Below are positions 11,344 to 23,294 of a DNA stretch of 64,000 bases, piece by piece. Made by a program: the position numbers and the translations under genes. Origin of the DNA: Certhia americana (lineage: Eukaryota; Chordata; Aves; Passeriformes; Certhiidae); NCBI GenBank assembly GCA_018697195.1, contig CM031878.1, forward strand, positions 37,880,978-37,944,977. The letters are read 5' to 3'. The notes beneath the pieces are model-generated. The model was not told the DNA's origin. It saw nothing but the letters and a program-made list of their open reading frames with translations, and searched no databases. How positions within the stretch are numbered: the stretch's first letter is position 1; each line of letters opens with the position of its first letter.

Positions 11344-14306
11344 CTGGTTTAGAGAGGAAAATAATGTTTTACATTATGTGTGTGACAAAAAAGATGTTTT
11401 GTTTTGTTTTGTTTTCTAAAAACATACTGGGGAAAAAGGTGGCACAAAGATCAACCTGAAGCAAGAGAGAGATCTTGTTTACAACAGCCTGTTCAATAGC
11501 AGATCATAATAGCAAAGAATGACAGGAAATCACCAACATCTACAAATGCAACTCTACCACGTGTTTAAAACTGAGAAATTTGGTCATGATGGATTCCATC
11601 AAAAGGAATCAGAAGGTTTAAGTTTGGAGTTCCCTTCCTCTCTCGAGAAAGGTCCTGTCCCAGGACCTTCCACTCTCTCAAACCTGGACTAGTTCCTGCA
11701 AACAACTACTGACAAATGAGCAGGAAGGTCCTGCATAATATTTCTGCTGTATAATCAAAGCATTACCTATCCAAAGCAAACAAATAAGGAAAAAACCCAA
11801 AACCAACAATGACAAAAAGAAAAAAAAGAGAACAAAAAAAGAAAAATGAAATTACTTAGAGGTAGCTAAGTCTTCAACCCACCAGCACTAACCAGAGCTA
11901 TTTAACAGACAAATAGTTAAAAAGACAAGTTATCTCTTTACCTAAAGCCTTCAGCTGTTGGTGTTGTATCACTACAAAAGAAAAGGCACAGTGTGGACCA
12001 GCATGAATCAAAACATACTAAACTAACCATGCAAGAAGAGAAACCACAGCACAAACATCCTAGAATATTTTTGTAGCTATTGTGATAGTTGCAAATTAAA
12101 AGGTTCAAACTAAAACAATGCATAAATAATAAATATTTGCCTTGGTCTTAAAACAAGTTAAGATTAAAAAAACTAAAATTTGGTTGGAAAGTGTATGCAA
12201 ACTAAAGCTACAGATAAAACAGAAAAATTCCAGCAGAAAAAATACTAAAGCCATTTTAGAATCTATTTTTAATGCATTTATTTTGCCATATGTTCATCTA
12301 ATTATCAGCTCTCAGAATTCTGAATTTCACTAAAAAGCCTGTATTTTTTCCACTCAATATTATGCAATGACCTTAAAGTACACATGTGGAGACTAACATT
12401 GAAGTATCAAGAATTTCAAAACTGTAAAGCAATGCTCAATTTCAGGATGCTGTTTTACTAAATATTACTATTAAAGCACATAAATTAAGAATGACAAGAG
12501 ATTAGCTGATTTTTTTTTTTTCCCACTACCAACTTTCTTGTTGTTTTTGTGGTAGCATGGTAGATATTCTAGATATTATGGCAGGAAAAGAAAGTTAATA
12601 AGATTACACAGAGGTGTTACAACTCTAAGATATAAAAACCATATAGGAAGTTAAGTGTAGTGATTATACTCCAACAGCTGATCTTGCAGATATTCACAGG
12701 ACAATTCTGAGTTCTTTGGAGCCCTGCAAATGCCCTGTTTTCTGGTGCAGGCTTCACCCATATTCAGGAAGAAGACATGTTCAGAGCACAACAGAGTTAG
12801 GCAAAATAGAAGTCAGTTGTGAGAGCGGGGAAAAGAATAAAATAAAAGCACATTTCCATTAAGACCACATGAGTTGTCCATGAATATATCATATATTCAG
12901 GTCCAGGAATATATCATGCAAAGCACACGTGAGCCTGTATCTGCTGTCAGGTAAACCATGCACTTTCGCTGAGGACCCTGAAAGAGTCACTTAGTCAAAA
13001 GCCACGTGAAATCAGGTGTTTTTCTTCACTGTGAAAAGTAACTAGCTCAACGGCTAAGAAAAGAGACATTTGTTTCATTCAGAATAACCTCTTATCCAAA
13101 GAATGGCCTTACTCACAACATCTGTGATGATGTACTGCCCATCAGCTTACTGATATGAGAACAAACCATCTGTACAGAACCTGTGAACTTGCTCTCCAAG
13201 TCTTTCAAACTTGTGGAACACCAACAGTGAGAAGCCACAAAGATGGACAAGTGAAAGAGTGAAAGATAGCTCTTTATTTTTGGGCACATCTTTCACTACA
13301 AACCTCCATATTCATATTCCTTCTTCATTCCTTTTCCTCAGTTTCTAGTAACACGCATGGATTAGTTATTGTACTTTTCTATTAATTATCTATTTTTGTC
13401 TGGAGCCCTCAATGGATCTCCACAAAAATCTTCATTGGAACATCTCAGAAATTATGATGAGTATAGAGGAAGCAATTAAAACTGATTAGAAAAGGAGAGA
13501 AATTGAAATTGGCTAATTGACATAAAGTGTTCACAAGGGACATTTTCTAGTATTAAAAAAAAAATTGTTTATAATACAGTGCCTCAGCTACAACTTGAAT
13601 TAAGCAATTCTCAAGCTAAAGTAGGCTGTGCTTTCCCTGATATCTTCCCTTTCCTGGCATAGCCAACCTTGCTGATGTTCAGCTTCACTCAGCTAGTTTT
13701 CCTCCACAAACTGAATTTATCGGAACAGTGGGTTTAGTAGTAGCAAAACAAGCAAAGCTGTATTTCACAAATTGCTCCTCTCTCAGACCCATTAAAATTA
13801 ATCCGCTTAAAACCAGGGGAATTTAAAACCTTGAGGACCAATTTCACAAGGGAAAAAAACCCAACAAAACCCAAAAGAATTATGAAAACATCAAACACAT
13901 GGAATTATCTTACACACAGGAAAATTAAAATGACTCCTAAAATGTCAAGTTAGGAATGAGTAATACACTTATATGACACATAAATGACATTTCTAAAAAA
14001 AATTATCAAAATTTCCATAAAATTCATAAAATGTATTGAATGTTTTAACTTCCTTTTTAGGCAATAGGTGAGACAAAGTCACAGTCAATATCTAAAGCTG
14101 TTATGCCACAGTTTGTGCATCAGCAATGTAAAATTCTGCTTTGGCCCACAGCTTCAGCTCTGCTATTCAACTGCAACGGAAATACTTTACTAGAAAGGTG
14201 TATGGTGCATTCAGCATACAAACCTAGAAACATACTTTTTCTACTAGAAAAAAGACATTGAACTGAATTGATAGACTTTATGAAAAAGCAAAACAATAAT
14301 ACTTAC
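11344..14306 (-). other. FANCC intron 6
   Basis: About 3 kb of AT-rich intron. It has a (GTTTT)n run just inside it (about 11397-11415) and an A-rich stretch (about 11805-11848). No transposon or gene fragment was recognised. Confidence 0.8.
11397..11415. repeat. (GTTTT)n pentanucleotide run
   Basis: About four GTTTT units close to the acceptor side of exon 7. On the minus strand it reads as an A-rich tract. Confidence 0.85.
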
Positions 14307-14471
14307 TTTAAAAAAGCCTCATTCACAGCCTCTAGAAACTCTGAACTGAGAATTTCTTTTGATGAACCTCCGTGGTAAAGAAGGAGAGTTTCCAGCAATG
14401 GAGTTAGATCAGGCAAAGTAATGAGAGGCACACAGAAAATGGACACAGCATGCACACGACTGGCTGAAATG
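14307..14471 (-). CDS. FANCC: FANCC coding exon 6 (residues 177-232)
   Basis: The exon is 165 nt, equal to human c.522-686. The key match is [20 protein letters not shown] then HG, EIL and [10 protein letters not shown], against human [20 protein letters not shown] and FFEAVNEAILL. The aspartate equal to human D195 (a disease-variant site) is conserved as residue 198. The residue aligned to human R185 is isoleucine 188, so that position is not constrained in this bird. The acceptor is CCCTCAG and the donor GTAAGT, with two bases of codon 232 in this exon. Confidence 0.96.
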
Positions 14472-16429
14472 CTGAGGGAAAAAATAAACACAGTTTATAT
14501 TTCAGAAAAGTCATAAATTCTAAACTGTTAAGCTAAAAACAGGACACTAATTAATTACAGACTATTAAATGTAAGACATGCATACCTAACTGCTGAAAAA
14601 TTATTTACTGGAATGACTGTTGACATATCAGTCCATATTGTGTGCAGAATGTTAAGAAGACAGATACAATTTTGTTATTAAGCGCTCAAAGCAAACCATG
14701 TGAGGGATATCAACACAATTATGAATTAAATCCAGTTTGGCTCCATCACCCCACATCCTTCCTAGCAGACACTTCTTTAGTCTTTCCCAGGGTCCGTGAA
14801 GTAAGACTAGAGATTCATAGCTCCCATGTAAGTTTCCTGGAGCCCCCAAAGAGACAACTTAGCTGCTTTTAAGGCCTCCTGTTGCTTTTTTAACCTCTCT
14901 TTCCTCTTAACAGAAACAATTTATGAATCCTGCTGTCTTCAAGCACTCAGCTGGAAAATTTTTGTCTTACAGATCTACAGCTGAAGGAATATGTAGCACC
15001 TTTGGATCTTTATATACAAACCACTTGCTGGATCTTCTCACTAAAACTACATGGTTGGAAATGACTAAAGACAGTGGAATCTGGAACATAAAGAAAATAC
15101 AGGATCTTTGGAACTTTAAGAAAATTAAAACAGCAGATACTAGATCTGCAAAAAGAAATCACAACTTTCCCAGAGAATGTATATTGTTTCTAGCACGTGA
15201 AACTGTAACATTGACAGGAAAACACTCTTAAAGACCAAAAACTATGAAATACAAATTAAAATATTGTCCTATATTGTTTTTAAAAGGGTTCCCTGAGTTC
15301 TGCAATTTCTCCTGATTCACTAAAAGAAGTGCATTCTCTGCAAGAATCTGAACGCATTTTCTTTGAGGAGTCACCAATAATACTACTGAAGACCTGAGAC
15401 AGGAATTTACAGGCTGCTCTGCAGTATGGACCCAAGGTACTAATCACTACCATTTAAACAGAGAGAGAAATATCACATGACAGATTTTCAAAGATGTACA
15501 TTTCTGAGTAATTACCTGATTAAATATATGTTTAAGGTTTCTTATACTGAAATACTTCAAAACACACTTTTGTTACAAGTGTTTTTGTAGGAATGGTAAT
15601 TATTGGAATGGTCTTATTGTGCAGCAGTATTTTCCAGAATACACAGACCTGAAACTCTAAATCAGTTCCCTTTGGAAAATTATGTTTCTAATTCCTTATC
15701 GAGGATTAGCAAAATTTAGCAGATGAATTTACTCTTACTTAACTTCAGAAGAAAAACCTGTAAAGGCAATTTCATTCTACATAATCTTCAAAATATGTTA
15801 TTGGAGAATTGTGAACAATGCACTCCACTCTGTACAATGAATTTGCACAGATACTGTCATCTGAATTTTTAAAATATCACTACATGGAGAAAGGAGAAAA
15901 TGTACACCTGTAAAAGCAAACTACTTTTTGTCTCTGGAATTTGAATAAACATCCATATCATAATTTTTACACTCAAAAATCAACCTAAGTTCAAAGTTTT
16001 CCCTTACTCACAGCAGAAATCAGATACTTCTCTGCCCAACAGTCTCAACCAGCTTTCCAAATAAATCTGTTTCAGCTACTTTTTAAAATGTGGGTGTTTA
16101 TTTCCTAAATGGAAAGAAACTTTGTGATACTCATTAATTGCATCCATGATTTTTTTACTAAAATCAGTTCTAAACAAATTCAGCTCATTTAATTTTCCTT
16201 ACCAAATATCTAGGGGCTAAGTGGAAGGGGAAAAGAATAGCCAAGTTTTTGGCTCATGATACAAGAAAAATATTTTAATCAGCCACTTCTTTCCTGTAAT
16301 TTTACAAGTTGTGTAAAATAGGTCATAAAACTCTTTTATTCATAGCATCCCTTTTGGCTCTGAAGGGCAACAGAAGGTTCACAGGCATTTTCTTTCATTC
16401 AATTCATTAACTATGAATTATTTCAATCT

Positions 16430-16640
16430 GATTAATATTTAAATGCTTTATTTACTTATTAATCATTTTACTATTTATAATAATAATTTAATTTAGATTA
16501 TTAAATAACACTATTAGTGCAATTATTTCATCACTAATAATTTAACTATGAATAAGTATCATTTATTTATATTTATTACTCTATTATTAATAATTTAGCT
16601 AATAATTATTAGATTAAATATACTTAAAACAGAAAACACA
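16430..16640. repeat. Extreme AT-rich tract
   Basis: About 200 bp made almost only of A and T with interleaved TAATAATT and ATTATTAA motifs that can fold on themselves. It lies in intron 5 and is a likely easily melted region; no gene. Confidence 0.7.
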
Positions 16641-16867
16641 ATTTGAATTAATAGTTTACATTACATTACATTTTTTCTTTTGGTTTTTTATCTGTAATTC
16701 ACTTAATTTACATGCAATCAATAGGATTTAATGACATTCAAATGATGTAATTTTTACAGTACTGGAAAAAGACTACAATCTGCACTTCAAAGTCAGTAGA
16801 AAGGTACAAATCAGACAGCAAAAGGGCATGATCATGTGAAAAATACTGACAACAGCACCATTAGGCA

Positions 16868-16912
16868 AATGATCTTTGAAGGTCCTTTCCAACCATTCTA
16901 TGGCTCTTAGGT
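16868..16912 (+). mobile_element. CR1 3' terminal fragment (very short)
   Basis: Contains ATGATCTTTGAAGGTCCTTT then CCAACCATTCTATGG, the characteristic 3' end of plus-strand CR1. Only about 45 bp are recognisable, consistent with extreme 5' truncation. Confidence 0.6.
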
Positions 16913-17087
16913 TAAGTACAGACTCTTATGTGAAGCCAAACTTACCAAGCTGTCCACACCTTCCGTTGTCTAACACATACATCCAAAACCTTTCAACTGA
17001 AGCATAAGTTGCCCAAGACTGTAAAATGAACCTCACTGAACTGCAATGACCCAAACCAAAACATATCAAAATTATGTTTAGACCTAC

Positions 17088-17152
17088 CTCTCCTGAATGT
17101 TAAGTCCACTGAACTGGTTTTCTCTAAGTTCTGCTACTAATGCAATGACCAT
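17088..17152 (-). CDS. FANCC: FANCC coding exon 5 (residues 156-177)
   Basis: The exon is 65 nt, equal to human c.457-521. It encodes MVIALVAELRENQFSGLNIQ, aligned to human [20 protein letters not shown], and ends two bases into codon 177. The acceptor is TTTAACAG and the donor GTAGGT, a weaker +3 G. It is too short to stand out as an open frame and was located by the AELREN motif. It is in phase with both neighbours. Confidence 0.94.
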
Positions 17153-17960
17153 CTGTTAAATAATATAAAAATAAATAAAATAAAATACATTACATTAACT
17201 GCCAATAAGCAGACTTTAGTTGCATGGTTGTCTGTGTGATTGATGTACTCTAAAGATTAGAAACTTCCTCTGTTCATCTATTTTGATTTTTTAATTTTTT
17301 AACTATTGATGTCAAATTAAAGCTCTCCAAATCTCTGAAAAAACTGTACTGCAAAATGTTATTTTAACACATTATATTATACATTTTAAAATGTTATACA
17401 TTTTAAAACAAAAAGATATTCATTGTAGCTCCGCTTCCCCATGAGTTAAGGCATAACTTTCAGAAGAGCATTGCTAATAATTTTTACATGCTTTTTCTAA
17501 TTCATATCAATATACTATGAAATATTATTCCCACTATTTTTATGTATCTTAAATATGAAATTGACTTTAGCTAACATTTAGGGCTCATCTCCCATTTTAA
17601 ATGTAGCAGATATAGTAAAAAAACATTCAGAAGTTACATTGTAATATATAAAATAATAAATATAATTTTGACTCATTAGGAAAAAATAATGATAGATTGG
17701 GTTTTTCTTTTGTTAAAGCACAACAGCAATGGGAATTTTGTTTTTATGAACATCTATTACAGTGTAATCTAATAAAAATTTCTCATTTGTCCAGAGATCT
17801 CCCACTTCATTTTTTCCCTTAAAAGGTTGTAAAAGTAACTGAGGTAAGAAAAGATAAACAAAGTTCAGTTCATGTTCCTTATCACAATGACAGCTCCATG
17901 TATGTGCTTATAAACTGGTGATTTATTATTAACAAAATCTCAATTACACAAAATACTTAC
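17153..17960 (-). other. FANCC intron 4
   Basis: About 0.8 kb of AT-rich intron with nothing recognisable beyond short A/T runs. Confidence 0.85.
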
Positions 17961-18080
17961 GTTTTTAACCAAGTGACAATAATAATCTGCTGACGTGTAG
18001 CCCAGAGCTGATATGAATGTACTGGTTTCCGCTTCATTACTTTCCCACTTGGAAGAAGAAAGGAGATGGCACAGCAGACT
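17961..18080 (-). CDS. FANCC: FANCC coding exon 4 (residues 116-155)
   Basis: The 120-nt exon encodes 40 codons, against 111 nt and 37 codons in human (c.346-456). The C-terminal half aligns well: ALGYTSADYYCHLVKN versus human GLGYAPIDYYPGLLKN. The extra three residues fall in the variable stretch around SSSKWESNEAE. The acceptor is CCTCAG and the donor GTAAGT after Asn155. Position +4 of this donor, the base altered in the well-known human IVS4+4A>T allele, is the normal A here. No nearby alternative acceptor would restore the human length, so a real nine-base insertion is more likely than a misplaced border. Confidence 0.93.
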
Positions 18081-18302
18081 CTGAGGAATCAACAGAATGG
18101 CAGTAAAGTACCAGGCTACCACAGGCTGTGTAAAGGGATAGGGCAGCTATTGAACCCAGCCTGGGGTAAGGCCTTTGACTGGCTGTGGCCACTTTACTCC
18201 ATTGATACAGAAAAGCAGACAGCTCCTGCCAACCATAAGGAAAATGCTGCAGCTGCTATGATCAAATGTGGGTTCACACACACCACATGATTTCAGCATC
18301 CA

Positions 18303-18338
18303 AATGGTCTCCATTGCCCAATAGCAATGGAGACCATT
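18303..18338. repeat. Perfect 15-bp-arm hairpin
   Basis: AATGGTCTCCATTGC at 18303-18317 is exactly reverse-complemented at 18324-18338 around a 6-base loop. Each arm also holds a shorter near-palindrome (AATGG and CCATT). It lies about 220 bp upstream of exon 4 in intron 3. Confidence 0.85.
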
Positions 18339-19888
18339 CACATCAAAACCAGAGACCTTTGCTAGGTTTCAGCTCACTGGGAGCCATTTCAATCATCTGT
18401 AATCTCAATCATGATCAAGAAGAGAAAGTGTGAAATTAATGTCTACTTCTCTGTACCTTTTTTTCAAGATCCTCTGGGATTCAGGGTCGAGTTTCATACT
18501 TTAATTTATTTCCTCATTATTTTGAGAAGATGATAAAAATCTTATCATTACACATTCACTTCTGTACCAAGTTCACTATATGAAATGCAGTGAAATGCTT
18601 TAAATCTCATTAAAACTTCTAAAATACATCACATGATAATCTAACCAATCCTTTGATGGTAGATTCCAAGACAAATTAATAGATTTGATTCACTGGTTCT
18701 GCAGGTGTGTACAGGGGACTCTGAGCATAGTACTCATGCTTTCCTAGTTCTTCAGCGCTATACTACAGCTCTGCGGTCGTTTGGACAGATCTTACACCTC
18801 AGCACCTTCCCTAGCAAACTCATTAGGAAAACCAAAAGTGTGAAATCTTGAGCAGGTTTTTACATCCTGGTGTCACAACTGAGCTGAGATAATTCTATGT
18901 TGATTATCAAACTATCTGCTCTGCATTTTTTACACTTTCCTTCCTGTTCTTTACTGCCACATGCTGACATAACAACAGTTATGTTCCCTTTCCAGGGTTC
19001 ATATCAGGGATTTATGTATCACTGACACTTGAAGTATAAACTTTATATGGCACTAAGTATGTAAAATTCTTTGTAACAGAGGGTCAGGATTAGGATACAC
19101 CGAAAAAAACCCTTCATTTAAAAAATATATGATTAAAGCAAAGTTCAGACAAAACCCCTGTGAATTCCATGGATTTAGGCTGCTTCATTCTGTGCATTCT
19201 TTTTAATAAAAAGAGGAATGTGACAAAAGACTTTTGAGACAACAAAACAAAAAATAGAAATTTCATTAACTAATTTTCTACTTTAAGAAACTCAAGTATT
19301 TATACATGCTTTTGTCGAACATCCCTAAGCAACTGCTTCAGAAATCCTGGAATTAGATATATTCAAACCATGTGTTCCATGTTTGATTGATGTGAAAGAG
19401 AAGAATCAGCAGAAGAACACCAGAGGTCACAGAAAATTCATTTTTATCAAAATAAGTAACAAGTATTTGGGATGCTTTATTTATCATACTTCAGGTTTCT
19501 TTTATTACCTTGAAGAGTTATGTTAAATGCCTAAATATAATTTCCCTTCAATGTACAACTAGATAGCCCTCAACAGAAGCAACTGCTGTTCTATTGCCAT
19601 CCAGACAAATCCCAAAAACCAAAGAGGAGGAAAAATGCTGTAGCAAAACAGTTTCAAAGAGTTACTAATATTCAATTTTTTGCATTCTTAAGAAAAAGAC
19701 AAAAAAAAGCAGATTTTAAAAATATACAAGCCTCTAAATGTGTCAAAAATAAAAGCTAAACTCTATTTAAACTGTACAGTCTCCCAACAGGCCTCAATCA
19801 ATTTATTAATAAAAATTAATATCCCCTATATATTTTTATTATCTTTTGCAACTATTACTAACTCTCGGGTGTATAAAAAATATTTTTA

Positions 19889-20583
19889 TGTGTTTTTCTC
19901 TGCTGGCTGTTTTCCATGACCCGAGAATGCAAACAGTCTTTTTCCCCAGCCCAGAGATCGAAGGAAAGGCCGTGAGTCGTCTCTTCTGATGTTCTCACTC
20001 ATTGTTTATTCTTTCTTACCAATACATTCTGTTCCTGAACAGCAGAGCTCTTCACTGTAGGTCAGTCCAAGGCACAAACCCCCCCCCCAAAAAAAAAAAA
20101 AACCCACACAGGGAGGTGTGTACATTTATACTACAATCCACATAATCAGTATTTATAATACTTCTCCAATAGCAATTATCCATGTTAGAAAGTTAGACTC
20201 TACTCTAACATGTGGACTTCTCCATCTTGTCTTCACCTGCTTACCATCCTAAAAACACCATATACCTGAAATTCTCACCCTGTGATAAAACTACACACTA
20301 TTCTACTATTTAATACACACTCTTGAAAACTCTGCTTCATTCCAGAGCCTAAAAGCCCTTTTTCCATGAACAAAGGCTAAAACCGCTGTTGGTCAGAGAT
20401 CTTAAAATCTCTTAAACATGCAAAGAAATACTTCTCATAATTCCAGACTCCAACAACTAACATTAGATTTTCTTTTCAGAACACTATCAGGGGCACCTAC
20501 AAAATAGGACAGTTTGCCAAGGAGAATGAGATAAGGGACCAATTGGCAAGCTGAAAGCAAAATAGAGGAGGCATTACAACAAC
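19889..20583 (-). mobile_element. Solo-LTR-like element of an endogenous retrovirus
   Basis: Read on the minus strand, the segment starts near TGTTGTAATGCC (about 20583), has an AATAAA signal at 20010-20005, and continues with a GC-richer U5-like part containing GACTCACGGCC and GGGTCATGG. It ends close to AAAACACA (about 19889). It includes a C10/A14 run at 20079-20102. No flanking internal retroviral genes are seen and I could not find a clear target-site duplication, so the boundaries are approximate. It could be another repeat class. Confidence 0.4.
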
Positions 20584-21587
20584 AAACCTGGGACCCCACT
20601 TATGCTAGACGTAAGGAAGGGACTTGAAAAGTACAAAGTCTGCTGGATTGTTTAGTGAAAGACTTACAAAAAATTTGACTAGTGACAATAAACATAAAAA
20701 ATCTTGGAAAAGGATTTGACAGGCTGATGTGGCAGCAAATGACAGCTAAATGAAGGAGGGGGTAAAACCCCATAAATTCACCTGTAACACTACAAAAATT
20801 ATTACCTAGTGACCCCTTCTGTAAGCAGAATTTCCCTACAGGTAAAATTAATTGAACACTCTCTTTGCAAAGACTACTTTTGAAATTACTTTTTCCCCTT
20901 GTGTAACAGCCAATGTTAACCAACAAAAGAAGAAAAGACAAAATGACTATACATCATCAAAGTCTGCATATGTCCTGCAACCCTTTCCTGCACTGGTTTT
21001 TGGTTTGATATTGCTTTGGGGTTTTGCTTGCTTATTTATTTGCTTGGTGTTTTTTGTTGTCTCATTTTCAATTTACCAGATCTGTGCAAGGAATTCACAG
21101 ATTTTTTTTCCTTGAAATGTACAAAATCTCTGAACAGCCAGAAGGGGGCAAGGGAAACACAGGCAAGAAGATACTGTAATCAAGATGAAAGGAGCCATTA
21201 GGTATTTATATAAGACAAATTAGTATTTAAAGTTGGAAAACATTTAAAATTCAGCTCTATGTTTTATGTATCTCATTTTATTGACAGCATTGCAATGGAA
21301 AGTCTGATACATCCCTACATGCAACTAAGATATTTGTTAATGGTAAGTTAAAGCATTTGTCTTTTTCAGTTTAATAGCTTTCTTACTCTTCTAGAACATA
21401 TACAGAAAGTTTTCTTTCTCGCTAGAAAAAGTAGCTTATTTACTTCTTATATAATTCTCATTGTAACTAATAATTCTTTTACTAATCTGTATTAACAGAG
21501 AGCTGTCTGGAAGAAAAATTACTACTGATGCTTCACTCATATTTGATGAATGAGTTGTTAGGATAAGAAATATTTAATGTCTTTGTC

Positions 21588-21860
21588 AATGGGATGGGAT
21601 TGAGTGGGACAGTAGGATTGAGTGCACCCCCAGCAAGTTTGCAGATGACACTAAGACACATGGTGCAGTTGACTCCCTGTGGGAAGGGATGCCATCCAGA
21701 TGTAGGAGGGGCAGGACTGTGTGAACCTCACAAAGTTCAACAGGGCTACGTGAAAACTCCAGCACTTCAACTGGGGCAATCTCCGATATCGATTATCAGG
21801 AATGAATGCATTGAGAGCAGCCCTGCAGAGAAGGACTTGGGAATATTTGAAATTAACTCC
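21588..21860 (+). mobile_element. CR1 LINE fragment (reverse transcriptase part)
   Basis: Carries GAGTGCACCCCCAGCAAGTT and TGCAGATGACACTAAG, the CR1 ORF2 stretch encoding the S-x-FADDT region of the reverse transcriptase. It goes on to GAGAGCAGCCCTGCAGAGAA and GGACTTGGG. Both ends are truncated and stops interrupt it. Confidence 0.88.
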
Positions 21861-22934
21861 TTCAGAAAGTACTATAGAGAAATCCAAAACATTTCAGATT
21901 TTGTCACATATATAAGAAGCAATATGAATATTCAAACTTCGTGACAGGTTCCCATATTACATTATGAATCCCCCCCAAAAACCATTATGGAAAATCAAAA
22001 GACATGACATATTACAGAGCCACTGTATCAATCAGTTATTTGACATTTAAGGAATCATTTCAAAATCAATACCTACAAGGTATTCAAGTACATGATGAGA
22101 AAATTGTTAGTACTAAAAGCACTCCTGTATCGATGTTATCAGCCATGTATCCTACACTAATTCAGCAAAATTAGAACTGGTGATCTACATAATCATCAGT
22201 TATTCCTGGCAGTGAATCAGTTATCACTAATCCACTAATACCACATCCAACAAGCCAGGAAAGTGGATCTGCAGCAGAAATGATGCATTCAAAAGGAAAA
22301 ACAAGGTGCTTTCTATTTTTGCATTTCCAGTATCAAGATGTATCATGATTTTGGAAAATGAACAGACATACTGTACTATCAAAAGTGTCTTTTTTCTTGA
22401 TTTCCCTCATTACTGAGTAAGTAAGAAGGAAACCACCTTGGCTGTAATTGCAAGAGAAGAATTCATGCCCACGGCCTAGGATTAAAGGCATACTATTCAA
22501 AATCCCATTCAACCTGAATTACTTTGAATTAATGAATTTTTATAAAGCACTCACAATGACCAACCTCTTTGAAAAGTCTTGCATGTAACTTTATTTTACT
22601 GATGCAATTTATACTGAATAATAATTCAGATAATTCAATACTTCCATTGCTGCAGAGAGATTTCTAATATCTTTAACAGGCATATAATCCTATGAGCATT
22701 ACCACAAAGACATAAACTCATAGACTTTCTTTATCAGTGTAAACACACTGCTTCATATCTACAAGATCCTACAGCAAACCTCCACTACCTCCCCACTCCC
22801 ACAACAAAATTCAGTATGGAGTACAGGATAGGATACAATTTTTTGAGGCAAAGCAAGTGAAGAAAACAAATCATCTTCCAGTCCTTAGACCTCAGAGTGG
22901 TCCTCGTCCTGTGGATGGACCAGAACTGGATATC

Positions 22935-23028
22935 AAGACAAAGAAAACAAAAGAAAAAGAGATGAGAAAGAGAGAAAAGAGAAAGAAAGAAAAAGAGGAA
23001 AAAAGAGAAAGAATAAAAAAGAGGGGAT
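22935..23028 (+). repeat. Polypurine (GAAA/GAGA)n tract
   Basis: About 90 bp of nearly pure A and G on the plus strand (only a few C or T), with GAAA, GAGA and AAAAG units. Such tracts have mirror symmetry that can allow triplex DNA. Read on the minus strand it is a polypyrimidine tract in the sense direction of FANCC transcription. It lies in intron 3 between unassigned sequence and a CR1. Confidence 0.85.
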
Positions 23029-23294
23029 CTGATTAATTCTCTTTTATAGTTCACTTGGTGCATGCCTCTTATGTAAACTAGACTTGTCACACAGTTTAGT
23101 TCACTCACACACAGCCAGTCCTTCTCCAGGAAGTGAGATGAGGGTGGGGGACTAAGCATGCATCTGAAGGCAGAGCAGGAACTTGGCTCAGAACAGCATC
23201 GCCTCAGCTCCACAGGACTCTCTCCTCTAATCACACCTTTCCTGTAGCAATACTCAGGATGTTTGAGACAAAACATGCTTAGGTCTGATCCTCT

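Larger units (their letters stand above)
14472..17087 (-). other. FANCC intron 5
   Basis: About 2.6 kb. It contains a very AT-rich stretch (about 16430-16640) and a roughly 45-bp CR1 3' terminus (about 16868-16912). The open frame at 14923-15231 on the plus strand is intronic, carries an internal imperfect duplication (around 15080-15130) and matches no family I know. Confidence 0.8.

Noticed and set aside
14923..15231. 102-codon plus-strand open frame
   Set aside because: No known motif; intronic, with an internal imperfect duplication that keeps the frame open.
22785..23276. 163-codon minus-strand open frame with a Phe/Leu/Ser-rich middle
   Set aside because: The hydrophobic stretch is the antisense of the polypurine tract; no family resemblance.
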